NCBI GenBank assembly: GCA_029204045.2
Contig: CM055075.1
Location: forward strand, 18,956,810 to 19,020,809
Length of the DNA: 64,000 nucleotides
Origin: Tillandsia leiboldiana
Lineage: Eukaryota > Streptophyta > Magnoliopsida > Poales > Bromeliaceae
Direction: 5' to 3'
The number at the start of each line of letters is the position of its first letter. Within the stretch, counting starts at the first letter, position 1. Position numbers and translations under genes: made by a program. Shown piece by piece: positions 10,148-21,738 of this stretch. Below the pieces are notes generated by a model, which saw nothing but the letters and a program-made list of their open reading frames with translations, did no database searches and was not told the origin of the DNA.

Positions 10148-10832
10148 TCTTTATTTTCTCTCTAATATTTAGTTTTGCAAGTTTTAGTCTTAGTTCTCTA
10201 TCTCTTTGAACTTTTTTCTCTCCTTTATTTTGTAATTTTGGCTACTTTAGTGACAAAAAGGGGGAGAGAGATATGAACAATTGGAACAATTGTGACAATG
10301 GTGTGTGGTGACAATGGTGTGTGAGAACTTTGAATGGTGTGTGAGAACTTAGAACTTTGAACTTTGAACTCTGGAAGGTAAGTATCAAAGCAACTTTTGG
10401 TTTTGTATTGTGATTGCATGCATGCCTCGACTAACTATTTGACTAACTATTTGGACATGTATTATTACTAACAAGTTGTTTGATTACTAACAAGTTTATG
10501 ACATTTGGATTTTATTGCTTAGATGATATGTCTATTTCTGATTATGATCTTAATACATATCTGAGTTCATAAATGTCATGGTGAGTATAAACTCTATCTC
10601 TGTTTGGTTTTGAATGCTAAATATTCTTGAGGTATCTAACAATCTCTTTTATCAAGAATGATTTCTTTTGCAGAGAGTACAGCTATCTAAGTCTAGAGTC
10701 TGTTTCAGGAGTTTATCTCGTGTATTCTTTTTTATTTGGATCTCAAATGTAAATTTTTGTTGTATGATGATAACAACAAAAATACCTTTTTGAATTTTCG
10801 TAAGTGGATTTCTGTTTTGTCACGAAACCGCC
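10148..10832 (+). other. 3' untranslated region of the SIRE-type element
   Basis: AT-rich, no gene. It contains a short tandem repeat near 10,303-10,372 (GGTGTGTGAGAACTTTGAA-like units, then AGAACTTTGAACTTTGAACT). It ends at the polypurine tract. Confidence 0.6.
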
Positions 10833-10844
10833 AAAGGGGGAGAT
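10833..10844 (+). other. Polypurine tract
   Basis: AAAGGGGGAGAT lies directly before the TG of the 3' LTR, the usual plus-strand primer position. The second SIRE element has the decayed equivalent at 49,355-49,366 on the minus strand. Confidence 0.85.
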
Positions 10845-12048
10845 TGTTAAGGAATTTGTTTTGGCGTATTTCGTGAAAGTGATTAAGTCTTGAAGATTGA
10901 AGATGGAAAAGTTTGGATCATATACCTCAATTTCAAGAAAGAAATATTCAAAAGGATCAGGTACGTTTAACTAAACATTTTTGGTGATCCGAATACTTCT
11001 TATAGTGTAGAAACACTTGGATGGATTTTTAATTGCATAAAAATCAAAAACTGGACATGGTATATGTTCAGGATCCGGAACAGGGGACTACAGTCCGGAC
11101 CCCGAACGTTGGGTAGTTCATGCGCAATTCAGTCCGGAACACACCTGGTTCTGTTCCGGACCCCGAACGTGTGTTTTTCTGGAAATAGTCTGTTTAGCTA
11201 TGACAGTCCGGACCGCAGTAATCCAGTCCGGACCGTCGTCCTGAAAAATTCCAGATAAGGTTAGTTTTTGATTCTTATCCTCTTCCAATGGTTTCTAACC
11301 TATAAATAAACCCTACGATTCATTTTTTAGGGTAATCCAAAATATGGTCGAAAAAGAGATATCCACATATAGAGAAGAAAGGAAATAACTAGATTTAATT
11401 CTATGTTTCTTCATCTATATTAATTAATTTGATTCTAGGTTTTCATACTCAGATTTTGAGTAGAATCAAATTAATGAATACTTAGATTGTATTTCCGATC
11501 TATCTTTGATCTAAGTATTCGGTGGATCATCACCACCCAAAAACAACGATTCTCCCAAAATCGGCGCGTGGACTCGCGTGGCCTTGTGGATTCAAGGTGC
11601 TACCGCTCTCGTTGATTCGGAGCGAGGTACATTCGTGGATTCGAGGCGTGCTACTGGGTGAAGACCGTGGATTCGGTCAGACGTCGTGGACTCGGCGTTG
11701 GACGCCGTGGATTCGGCATTGGACGCTAATCGTGGATTCTAGACGCGTTGCGGAGCGAGAGGAGAAGATCAACTAGGAGCGTATGGAAAAAGGTTGAGTC
11801 GTCTGTGAGTGCATTATATCACCTTTGTACGTGTTATAATTCTAGTGGATTTCACCGTGTTATCGGTCCAGTGGTTTTTTACTCCTGGTTTTGGAGTTTT
11901 CCACGTAAAAATCTTGCGTGTTATTTTCATTTCCGCATTGGGTTTTTATTACGCAAAGATTTTTGAGTGTTTATCGTTTACACCTATTCACCCCCCCTCT
12001 AGGTGGTTTTTCCCCTATTTAGATCCTTATTATAGAGGTGACCCAACA
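10845..12048 (+). repeat. 3' LTR of the SIRE-type element
   Basis: It begins TGTTAAGGAATT and ends GACCCAACA, followed by the CGGGC duplication. TATA box TATAAATAAA at 11,301. The hairpin series is kept at about 11,566-11,745: one loop has changed to TTGATT, one stem pair has become a G-U type pair, and two stems carry a mismatch. Confidence 0.93.
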
Positions 12049-12053
12049 CGGGC
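12049..12053. other. Target-site duplication, right copy (CGGGC)
   Basis: Identical to 781-785 and directly after the CA end of the 3' LTR. Confidence 0.9.
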
Positions 12054-12338
12054 GAGTTGTTTATTACAATTAAGCTGGGTACCCCCCCCCCCCCCCCCCC
12101 CCCCGTCACTTCAGGAATGTGGTAAAAGAAATTATGTATTGTCATGAATAAAGCAACACTTATATTGTGATCGTGTCTAACCCCTGTTTTACATAAGCAT
12201 GTTTATTACTAATATCTCTAGCGACTGCGGGTCGCTCTGGTTTATGATACACACAATTATCACGTTATGAGCCCAAGGTTGCTTGCACGCACACCGGCGG
12301 TTTGGCCACCGCACTGGTGTATTTTTCCGGAAAGATGG
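12054..12338 (+). mobile_element. Outer Gypsy-like LTR, fragment 2 of 3
   Basis: This continues the LTR interrupted at 785. It holds a run of 23 C residues at 12,082-12,104 and no coding sequence. It is cut at 12,338 by the solo LTR. Confidence 0.6.
12082..12104. repeat. Poly-C run (23 C)
   Basis: Uninterrupted C23 preceded by GGGTA and followed by GTCACTT. Either a real homopolymer or a place where the read length is uncertain. Confidence 0.9.
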
Positions 12339-12832
12339 TGTCACGCCCCGGGGTCGAAACTGCGTCCCGGGCTCGCCAACAGATCCGCCACCTATGCGAA
12401 ATCCCGCATAGGCGAAGCGTCCAACCTGCAAAAGTATCATCTAACAACTAAACAGATATCAGAGCTGAAGAAAAACTACTGTAATAAAAATCTGAATTAC
12501 TGCACACAACTGAAAAAAAAAGGTACAATATCTATCTCCCAAAATGATCATAAACAAAATCCTCTGATACAAAACTCAAAAGAGAGATATCTCCAATAAA
12601 TACATCAGTGTACAAGCTCTCAATACAAAAATATCCTCACTACACCAGTATATCAAAAGAGGAAAAAGAAATCAACTAATCTACTGAAGCTCTCCTCTGA
12701 AGGGGTACCGCTACACTCCAACGACGGGTAGGGAACTAGCTCGCGACTCTCTCGCCTCGGTCAGAAGGATCAGCAATAGGAGCAACAGGAACAGTAGTAG
12801 GAGTTCCTGGGGAAAAGACACCACGACGGGTG

Positions 12833-12860
12833 TGAGAACTACATCCCACAGTAGTTCTCA
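12833..12860 (-). other. Conserved LTR hairpin (stem TGAGAACTAC), copy 1
   Basis: TGAGAACTAC, an 8-base loop ATCCCACA, then GTAGTTCTCA: a perfect 10-bp stem. The same stem recurs at 22,149-22,176, 26,156-26,183, 30,930-30,957 and, with one changed pair, 34,966-34,993, while the loop differs. It is always about 1 kb or less from the LTR 3' end. Confidence 0.8.
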
Positions 12861-15599
12861 GTGGGTGCCGCCAACAAGCCCGACGGTCTGCCCACTAAGT
12901 CTATTAGAGGCATAAGATAACAGTGCAATGAAATCTGAACAAGAAAAGCTGGAGCTACTCTACAGCTACCATGCCTCTATCTAGATGCTCAAAAAGTGGA
13001 ACAGATGAAAGTATGATGCATCCACTGACTCTCAAGTATAGTCACCCAATCTACACTGACTGCCTCCTCGGGTCCAGTCAAACCTGCGCCTACCTACTGC
13101 CGTTACATCCCGGAGGACCGGACTGACGTAGGGCGTCCGTAGCTGCCAAAACTAGACCAGCCAGAGGGACTGTGTCGACAAGTCGCGATACAAAAGTAAC
13201 ACATCCATCCCGGGCGTGGCTCTCGAGGGGTGCGACCCCACCGAGGAAAAGGTATCCGTGCACTCTGTCGCTCAGGTGGCACTGCAGGCTATAGTCAAAA
13301 TCCACGCTCACGCTCTGAACGGAAGGACTCAAACCAGCGAACATCTCGCACAACAGTCGGAGCACTCTCGACGACTCAGCTGATCAGCTCTCACGAAACA
13401 CGAGACACTAGCCTCACCAACAGCTCACGGTACAGAACACACTGGCTGGAGATACTCCACAGCCAGGAACGACCCACAACTCGGGGCCAAGAACACAGGT
13501 CGGACGACACTCAACGACCTAGGACCACCGTCAACCCCAACGGTTCCCAACAACACTGACTGGAAGATACTCGACGGACCGGGACCACCGTCTACTCAAC
13601 GGCTCCCCACGACACTAGCACAAACTAAACTCATCTACCAGACTACACTCTGCCCCCAGGCACGAGTGCAACAATGTCCCACAGAAACCCGACCCTCGGC
13701 CCACTACCCGGGCGAGGCAACACTATGTCCAGGAAAGATGCAAAGTGTGGGAAATCTAAAGCATAAAAGAACCTAGCCCAAGTGAAGGTTCTCTACTGGT
13801 TTGGTTAACATGCAGCATATGACGGGATGCTAGGTCAAGTTCCAATAATAGCATTAAATAAACTAAATCATGAGCAGGGAACATCAAGGAATATAAACAC
13901 CAAAACCAAGCAACATAAGCCTCATCTCTCTAAACATGCTCTCAACTAGCATAGGTAAAAACATTCATCGAACATATAATATCTCGAAGATATCTAATGT
14001 GTACCCTGAATCATGAAAGCCTCAATCCACATGAACTATATCATTCTTGTGCTCACCTCTCAAGGCTATAGTTTGTACAACGAATTATGCATGCTCTCAC
14101 ATTATCAGATATAAATATACTATCTTGCAAGTTTCCATCAGGCATATCTCAATATCATAAAATACAATTCCTCGAACCAATGTCATCACCAAACTTGCAT
14201 CTCAATCAGATATTGGTACACTAACATGCATGCATTTTAATACATAGAATTAGAGAACCGTCCACCGGTTCTGGAGACGAAACACTCACCTGAAACTTGA
14301 CGATCCGATGCCCGGCCTGGCTGAATTTTGGCGTGAGTAATCCTTATCCTCCCAAGAGCCCGATCTCCCAAGAGCCCGATGCCGCAAAAATCATCCAATT
14401 CCGCCTTACGGATTGGGCGCAATCACTGAAACAATACACACTGCGCACTCAAATTCCAGAATTTCAGCAATTGAAAATAAGTTTAAGAAAATGTAGGTGC
14501 TGCCCCAAATACCTCAAGATGAAGTTCCTAGCAGTAAAACAAAGATGTCCTCTTTCATACAACCATCTTCAAGTCCTCAAAAATCCACCATCAATTTTTC
14601 TTAACATTCAAATGAAGCAAAATCACAATGCTGTCCAAAAACTGCTACATAAACTTGCTAGCATTTCCAAGCTTAATTAGGGGCTGTTCCAAAGGGATTC
14701 ATCCACAGATCATAAAAGATAATTTGCTCACCTTGAAGTTAAGAAGAAGTACCAACTTGAATTTCTGAAAAATACCTTATATCCACAAAGTTATCTGCAT
14801 TCCAAGGTGCATTGCTCAAATCAAGACTAAAACAGGGACTGCAGTAAACCATATAATCGCACTTAAAAAGATCATTAAAGTTACCTAATCAAACGTGCTC
14901 CAAATCCTGCAAGAGAGGTACCATTGAATTCCTTGTCGAGAGTAGATACAAATTGAGCTAAAGAACTCCAATTTTCATCCTCGGATGAAGGAGAAATCCA
15001 TAAACACTTTGAACTATCCAACAAGTTCCATCTGTACACGAATGCAGTAAGGTGCTCCAAAGATCATGAATAAACCCTAATAAAAACTCATATCTGGGAA
15101 ACATTATACAAACCAATGTTGTAGATCTTCGAGTCCTGGAAATTCACCCGCAAAAATCATCCAAATATTCCACTCCTATAATTCAGAAAAGCCAAAATAC
15201 TAAAGGCTGCCCAAAAATCCAGACTGAAACAAAGGGTCCCAAAGATGGCCCTAAAACTCTGTAAAAACATGAGATCTGAGGGGAGAGTTGAATACAAAGA
15301 TTGTAGCCTTACCTCTTGTGAAAACGTAGAACCAAAAATGAGCTCAAAATTCCAAGAAAAGAGTCCTGGGGAATTTTCGCACTGAAACGCGATGGAGAGG
15401 GCTGTGAAGCAGCAAAGGTGATGTCCTCAAATCTTGGTGAAGAAGATGATCCAAATGGCCTTCAAAAATCCCCAAAAAATCCAGTGTTGTAGAAGACTTG
15501 TTGATGGAGCTCTGCCAAAAAAAACTCCCCTGAGAAAACCTCTCCAAAAGGTCCAAAATGGAGGAGGAAGACACCTTTTAAAGCCAAGGAGGAAGAAGA

Positions 15600-16000
15600 A
15601 GCAGGAATTAATTCCCTGTTGCTACAGTAATGGGCCGGCCCGGCACTGTGCCGCCGGGCCGCCACGCGTCGCGCATCCGCGCGCTCCCGCGCAGTAGCAC
15701 CCGCGCCCGATCGCCGCTACGTGTCGCTTCCCGACAGGCCAATCCACGCGGCCAATCGGGAGGCAACACGTGGCCTCTCTTATCCGCCCGCAGCAGCGCC
15801 TGCCCGCGCTGCTGCCCGCGCCTGCCCGGCCTGCACGCGCCTGCTGCGTGGGCCGGGCTCGCTGCACCGCGCCTCCGCTCCTGCCACGTGGCGTACGGGA
15901 CCAACGGGAAGCCGCCACGTGGCACCCCCTCCGGTCCACCAGTCCACCATGCACCCGAAAAACACTGTAAACTTCGGATTGCCCGTTTTCACGCGTCCGG
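15600..16000 (-). promoter_or_regulatory. GC-rich U3 promoter block of solo LTR copy 1
   Basis: Very GC-rich, with CACGTG G-boxes at 15,885-15,890 and 15,916-15,921. A TATA-like TTTAAAAG on the minus strand at 15,576-15,583 is placed correctly downstream in the LTR orientation. Long open frames in this stretch are compositional and are not called as genes. Confidence 0.5.
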
Positions 16001-16432
16001 ACTCAGAAAAATACATGTAAATAGTCGATTTCCAACGTTTTCGCGCGCTGAATCCAAATACGAAGTCCGATTCTCCAAATTCTCATCCGAAATTTTGCCG
16101 AAAGCCCCCGGAAAGCCCACTTGATCTGATTTTCGCGCCGGGTCCAATCCTAAAGTCCGCTTTGCCAAATTCCAACTCTAAAAATTCCCGAAGGCATCCG
16201 GAGAGGTGATCTTGGGTCCAAACTTCGCGCTGAGTCCTATATTAATATCCCTTGCGCGCGGAACCACTTCTAAACATCCGATAGGATCATCAGACTACTC
16301 TCGTGATCCATTTAACACACCGGGTCCATCACAATGTTCAATTGGTGCACAAATACTACCGACACGCCACATAAGCCTCCAGGAGCTGCAGATGCAACAG
16401 TAGTCTAATAGTGGGAATTTCGGGTCTTCACT

Positions 16433-17230
16433 GATGGCACGGTGGCCCGTGTACCCCACGACTAGTGATGATGGGGACCTCTCACGGCTGCTCAGGGACC
16501 GCTCGAGCGCCGTGGAGGGGTATAAGCAATCACGAGAGGCGGGTGCACTTGTTTAATTGTTACAGGGGTGCTGTGGAATCTCGAGGGTAAAGCTTGGAAT
16601 CCTCGAGTGTTTTCGGTTTGCAAAAATTTAAATTCGTACTTGAACATCTCATTCATGTTACATCTAATCCTGTTGCTAGTAGTGTTGCTGACTTTCCATT
16701 GTTGTGACAGGTCAGGGGAGGGGTACGGGACGTGGGTGAGGCCGCAACGCGAGAGTTCCGTTAATGTCGCATTAATTGATGCTCCATCTATTTTCTATTT
16801 GTTTCCGCTTTATAACCGGATTTGTGTGTGGGTGGCATGTAACTGTGTGTGGATTGTGACTGTGTGAATTGTGGTCGATGGATGTTCGAACTTCTGCTTG
16901 CCCCGGTTGGGATTGTTTATCTTGCAAATAAAAATCAAATGGTTGCGAAAACGATTTCGCAAACAATGGGTGTCGGGTGGGCACCGTTTTACAAACCCTT
17001 GGATTTATCCTTTCAAAACACCAGTGGCCGTTCTAACTAATTCATTTCTCTCTCCTTCTAGTGTGTATGATTATTGTGGTTATAGTGTATGTCGGAATTG
17101 CTACGCCACGCACATACAAGCGGGGCCCGTCGATGTGAGGGGTCGCATTTGTATGTGAGGCGGGTCTGGCACGGACCGGGGAATGCTGCGCCTTCCAAAA
17201 AAAAAAAAAATGGGACCCCGGGGCGTGACA
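16433..17230 (+). mobile_element. Outer Gypsy-like LTR, fragment 3 of 3 with its 3' terminus
   Basis: It begins with the second GATGG copy and ends in GGACCCCGGGGCGTGACA at 17,230, the terminal sequence shared by this LTR family. An A13 run lies at about 17,197-17,210. No coding sequence. To its right a truncated reverse LTR begins, which suggests the outer element was inserted into that reverse LTR. Confidence 0.6.
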
Positions 17231-18503
17231 TTCCGATGCTCGTAGACCGAGAAAATCCAACAATACTCCACCGCTGTCCCAAATCTCACAACAGTACAAG
17301 GGGTCAAAGTTTGCCTCGGGAACCATGCCAAAAACCCAAAATGAGGTGAGGTGATCAACACGAAAATCGAAGGCGTACATCTTGTGAACGTGTTGTCACA
17401 AAAATCAGCTCAAAATACCATCAGGGTAGTTCAGGGGGTGTCGCGCACTGAAATGCGACGGTAGAAGCCAAAATCGAAGAAGCGTCGCAGTGCGCCGCAT
17501 CGCAGAAAACATCGATGTCGCGGCCTCCAAAAATTCCATGAATCCATCAAGAGATGCACCACAAGGTGATGAACAAGTTTGCTAAAGGCCTCACAGTGAG
17601 AGGAGCTCGGGAAGAAAGCCAAAACGCGCTGCAAAGGGGGCCTTTTTATAGCCAAACTGAACAAATCCAGAAATTCCCCCCAAGTCCCCACTTTCGGGCG
17701 CCCGAAACAATTCGGGCTGCTACAGTGCCGCACAGTGCGCCCGCTTCGCTGCACCCGAATTCGCCAGGATGCACCATGTCACCTCCGAACAGGCGACAGC
17801 CAAGACCGCCAACCGCCATGCGCCGCGTGGCCTGTGCGGAGGTTGACGCGTGGCGCGCCTACGCGCAGGAACCGCGCGTCAACGCGCCGGTCGTCACGCC
17901 CACATGCTCGCTAGCGCCGCCTGCGCCCCCGTGCCGCACACGCTTCCCGAGGCCTGTCGCCCTTCTCCGTGGACCGCGCCTGCTGCGCCAGCCACTGCCA
18001 TCCTGCCACGCGTCCACTGCGAACCAGTAGAAAAACGCCACGTGGCACACCTCCCGCTGCACCGCGCGCCTGCCCGCGCCTGTGCACTGTCCGCGCCTGC
18101 TCCCGTGGGCCGGGCCCACTGCGCCGCGACTCCTGCACTGCCACGTGGCATACTGCGCCAATCGGAAGCCGCCACGTGGCACGCTCCTTGGTCCACCGGT
18201 CCACCGTGCACCCAAAACACAGGAAAACTTTCGGGTGCCCATTTTCGGCCGTCCGGACTCAGAAAAATACAAGCAAGTAGTCGATTTCCATCGTTTTCGC
18301 GCGCTGAGTCCAAATCCGATATCCGTTTTGCCCAATTCCACTTCTAGAATTTGGTGGGCATCCAAATACACTCGTGATTCATTTTTCACACTGAGTCCAT
18401 CACTTGTGTCCAATTTGCGCATAAACACCTCCAATACCCAACATAAGCCTCCAAAAGCTGCTGATCCAACAGTAATCCTATCGCGGGGATTCGGGTCCTC
18501 ACA
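17231..18503 (-). mobile_element. 3' LTR (truncated) of a minus-strand Gypsy chromovirus (copy 2)
   Basis: The right end GGGTCCTCACA at 18,501-18,503 is the inverted 5' start of the LTR (TGTGAGGACCC), directly next to an inverted polypurine tract. Inside are a TATA box (minus strand TATAAAAA at 17,643-17,650), a GC-rich U3 and G-boxes at 18,039, 18,142 and 18,173. The left part is missing because the outer plus-strand LTR abuts it at 17,230. Confidence 0.75.
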
Positions 18504-21500
18504 TTCTCCCCCACTAAAAGAAAGTTTCATCCTTGAAACTAACACAACTCAACCAGGAGTCACAAATACTACGGGTAGGTATCCATCAACAACGTCTCCA
18601 GCTCTCAAAACACCACTCACTCCCCGTGATCACTCCTCAACAACAACAACAACCACAACCAGTACGGCATGGCCCGGTTGCGCAATCCTCTAATCTCACG
18701 AGCCAGAATTCGCAACGGGCATCCCTCGTACTCCAAACACTCGCGGATCACAAATGGAGCGAGTAAATCATGGGCGAGGGATCCAAAAACATAACACTCC
18801 TGAGCTGAGACGTGGAAAAAACCTCAGGGACTCCAACCAAAAGCTGGGGGAAAAAAAAAAGGAAGAATAACCAGTGCAACACGCACCAACACCACACTCA
18901 AGTGTCAACCCAACCAGGGCGACCTAAAACACATCTCCATTATCATCCAATAAGAAAAGGAGCCCTAATAGGTGGGGTCCTCACTCGGTCACTCCCGAAT
19001 CCTGACCATCCGAGTGGACTGCTCAGCTGCAGTCTACCATCAAAACGAACCCCCAGGGACACAACCTCAAGCCCTGTTCACCTCAACGGTCCCACACAGC
19101 GCCAGCTGTGGAATCATCAAACTCAACCCCAAATAGCTCTCCTGCTCCAGGTATCTGCCACCACAGTGGCCCTGTCGGGGTGATACTGGATGTCCGATAA
19201 TAACCCAACTGTAACTCCACAGCCACCATGGGAGGTATCACTATAACTCGCAAATCCATCTCCCACCGCTGACTAAGCTAAAATCGGCGCTGGTATCAGT
19301 CTCATCATCCGTTCGCCAAGCCCTCCTAGCACTGCTCAGTCCAAGAATCTCCTCACCTCAACAATAAATGTTGACCTCGGCCAAAATCGAGTAGCATTCA
19401 TTTTGGCCGGGTTCCACTGCCGCTCCAAAGGCTAGAATGAAGTGACCCAAGAAGGTATGCTCTTAAAGCTAAAAATTGCACCTCCACAACTTGGCATACA
19501 ACTTCTTCCACCCAGACATGGTTGCACAATCCACCAGTGCTCCTCATATTCCAAGTCACTCAGGGAGTAAACCATAATATCCCCGGAGAATACCGCTACC
19601 AATTCCGTCCAAGTACGGCTGGAACACACAATTCCTCAAATCGTAAGACGGCAGGGCATTAATCAATCCAATTGGCCTCACTGTGAGCTCATAATGCCTC
19701 TACCAAGTCTTGAACGCCGTCTTGGCAAAATACGCAGCTGTATAATTCCAAATAGGTACAGGCATCACATACGAACAACTGCCGGAGTATGACTCCATCG
19801 AAAGGTCCTAAATAAAGCCCGAACCTGCCTGCACTCAAACCATAGTAAAACCTCACTGTCGTGTATCACTGACGTGGCATCACCACCGTGCATCAACGGC
19901 GTGGCACTGGGTCAAACAGACCCCTTGATCCATCAGATCCTGCAATTGCGCCATCAGCTCTCTCAGCTCTATTGGCGATATCCAATGAGGTGCTGTTGAG
20001 GTTGGCGCGGTTCCCAAAACCACGTCAATCTCAATCTCTAACTCCCTAACCGGCGGCATCAACATCAGCTCAGGGGGACTCACACCCGGGATCTCACGGG
20101 CAACAGGGATATCCTTGAGTCCCGGTGTCGCCGTAAGCACCTCTCACACTGTCGCTGCAACCTGTGCGCTCTAGCTGTCTCAACCAGTAAGCCTCCTCTT
20201 GTCTGCCTCGCAGAAGATCAAAGTCCTCTCTCTCCGCAGTCAAACATCCTGTGGCATTATGCCAACCAATCTCAAGCACAGGGTCAAAACACCTAACTGC
20301 CACAATTACCACTAAGTCTGCTGGTATAACTCGCGGCCTCAACTGCACTGGACATGATCCACAAGCCTCCTTCACATGCACCACACCAACAGGAACCTGT
20401 GCCTCTAGTGCACGTGGTAACAACTCTGCCTCTAGTCCATGTAGGAATGCAAAATGCTCTCACTCCGACTACTGTGATGAAATCACACCTGCGACAACTC
20501 GATCCACTACCGTGGCGTCCTCCAACCGGGCTGCAGAGATTCATCCGCTCGATGCAAGTGGTCGTCACTCAGTCTGCCTGAAAATATCAAGATTAACTAC
20601 ATAGGGAGCACGACCTCTGCCTCTGCCCACACTAGGGTGACGAATGCGGCCCTCAGCAGATAACATATCCATGCTACCGCTGCTACTGATACCAATGCTG
20701 AAGCTGCCATCGGGGTCCACCCGATCCCTGGCGTCTCAAAATCCACTTCCCTGGGGAGGAAATCTGGAATGCCTCTGCCGGTCGATCTGTCCTCCAACAC
20801 ACGGCGCCAAGCGCCTCAATCTAGACTTCGCCTCTGGCGGTAGATACCTATCCAAGGAACTGCAGCGCCACTCTCCATACACAACGCCTACTCCATCAAG
20901 CAATCCTAAACCTATAACGGAGGGACCGAATAAACTGAAAAGCATCTTTGCGCAACTCACTCCCAGATACACAAATCTTATGCGCCTCATCCCTCTAACC
21001 TGGAGCGCGCAGTTCAACAACTGCGTAAACTCTCAGCACTAGGAGGCTCTCAAATAGTCTCTTCATCACCACCAACCATGATTCAACCTCCAAAGGCTCC
21101 AAGCTCAAACCTACGAATCGGGGTGGTTCATCTGCCAAAACTGGCTCAATAGACCGATCATGACCCACAGCTCATCTGCTGTCAGCTATCCGCCCTGCCT
21201 CGGTGCCTCGGCATTAAACATTGGCACGGAGGGGGCTACTCGCTCAATCGGCACCACAGAAATCACTGTCACTGAGGATACTGCACCCGGGTGGCCTTAG
21301 GAGGAAAGCACTATCGGGCTGCCCGCTGCTCCGACAATTGTGTCACCTAAACCAGCTGCTCACTCCGCTGCTGATATGCCTCAGACAATCTTGCCATCTG
21401 GGTCCGGAGCTCTCTGACCTCAACCTGGGTATCCGTCCCAACTCTAACCGCTCAGGCTCAACTGCTGCCATAGGATGCACACGGGTCAAAACCCAGCGTT

Positions 21501-21738
21501 GGGGAGACACCGCTCACCACGACAAAACCGCAAATCAGCACACAACGAACACTCGACCCAATCCAGCGAAAGTCTTTTGCAAAAATAGTAAGTGTTGTTT
21601 TTCGAGGATGGCCCAGTAATGTCGGGTTCGGTTATTTTTCAGTGATTCGTGATTTCTAGGGTTCTGAGGACAGTTGTTGGACAGCGAGGAGTTCTTTTAC
21701 AGTTGGGGAGCTTTGTGGACTTGGATTTGCGTGCCAGG
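18504..21738 (-). pseudogene. Decayed chromovirus internal region (gag-pol remnants)
   Basis: Right after the LTR the plus strand reads TTCTCCCCCACTAAAAG, the inverted polypurine tract, and then the inverse of GTTTCAAGGATGAAACT, the typical 3' end of Del/Tekay-like chromoviruses. Two reverse transcriptase pieces survive on the minus strand: the linker and start of RT at 20,140-19,880 (LKDIPVAREIPGVSPPEL ... DVVLGTAPTSTAPHWISPIELREL) and the palm at 19,629-19,432, where the active site reads FSGD instead of YIDD (DIMVYSLSDLEYEEHW). Everything else is riddled with stops. At 3.2 kb it is much shorter than a complete internal region. No functional product. Confidence 0.75.

Larger units (their letters stand above)
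786..12048 (+). mobile_element. SIRE/Maximus-type Ty1/Copia element, full length, degenerate coding
   Basis: An 11.26-kb LTR retrotransposon with two similar LTRs (786-2,035 and 10,845-12,048), a tRNA-iMet-type primer site, gag with two zinc knuckles, protease, integrase, reverse transcriptase and RNase H in Copia order, then a long spacer and an envelope-like ORF before the polypurine tract. The extra ORF after pol and the long internal region place it in the SIRE/Maximus lineage. Target duplication CGGGC is intact. The coding regions contain many frameshifts, and the reverse transcriptase active site reads YIDH, so it cannot move on its own. It is inserted in an older LTR. Confidence 0.92.
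12339..16432 (-). mobile_element. Solo LTR of a long-LTR Gypsy chromovirus-type family (copy 1)
   Basis: In reverse orientation this 4.1-kb LTR starts (plus strand) with TGTCACGCCCCGGGG and ends with GGGTCTTCACT, where the family has GGGTCCTCACA. GATGG at 12,334-12,338 is repeated at 16,433-16,437, so it is a solo LTR left by recombination between the two LTRs of a complete element. Read on the minus strand: GC-rich U3 with G-boxes (15,885 and 15,916), TATA-like TTTAAAAG near 15,576, a long U5 with the conserved hairpin (12,833-12,860), and the terminal hairpin next to the end. Confidence 0.8.

Noticed and set aside
12082..12104. C23 run as a functional G-quadruplex
   Set aside because: An uninterrupted homopolymer can fold, but there is no context supporting function, and its length may be a sequencing uncertainty.
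15600..16130. Ala/Arg/Pro-rich frames up to 164 codons on both strands
   Set aside because: They coincide with the GC-rich U3 of a Gypsy LTR and are open on both strands at once.
17850..18700. Frames of 165-228 codons on both strands
   Set aside because: Same reason; LTR copy 2 with G-boxes and TATA box explains the region.
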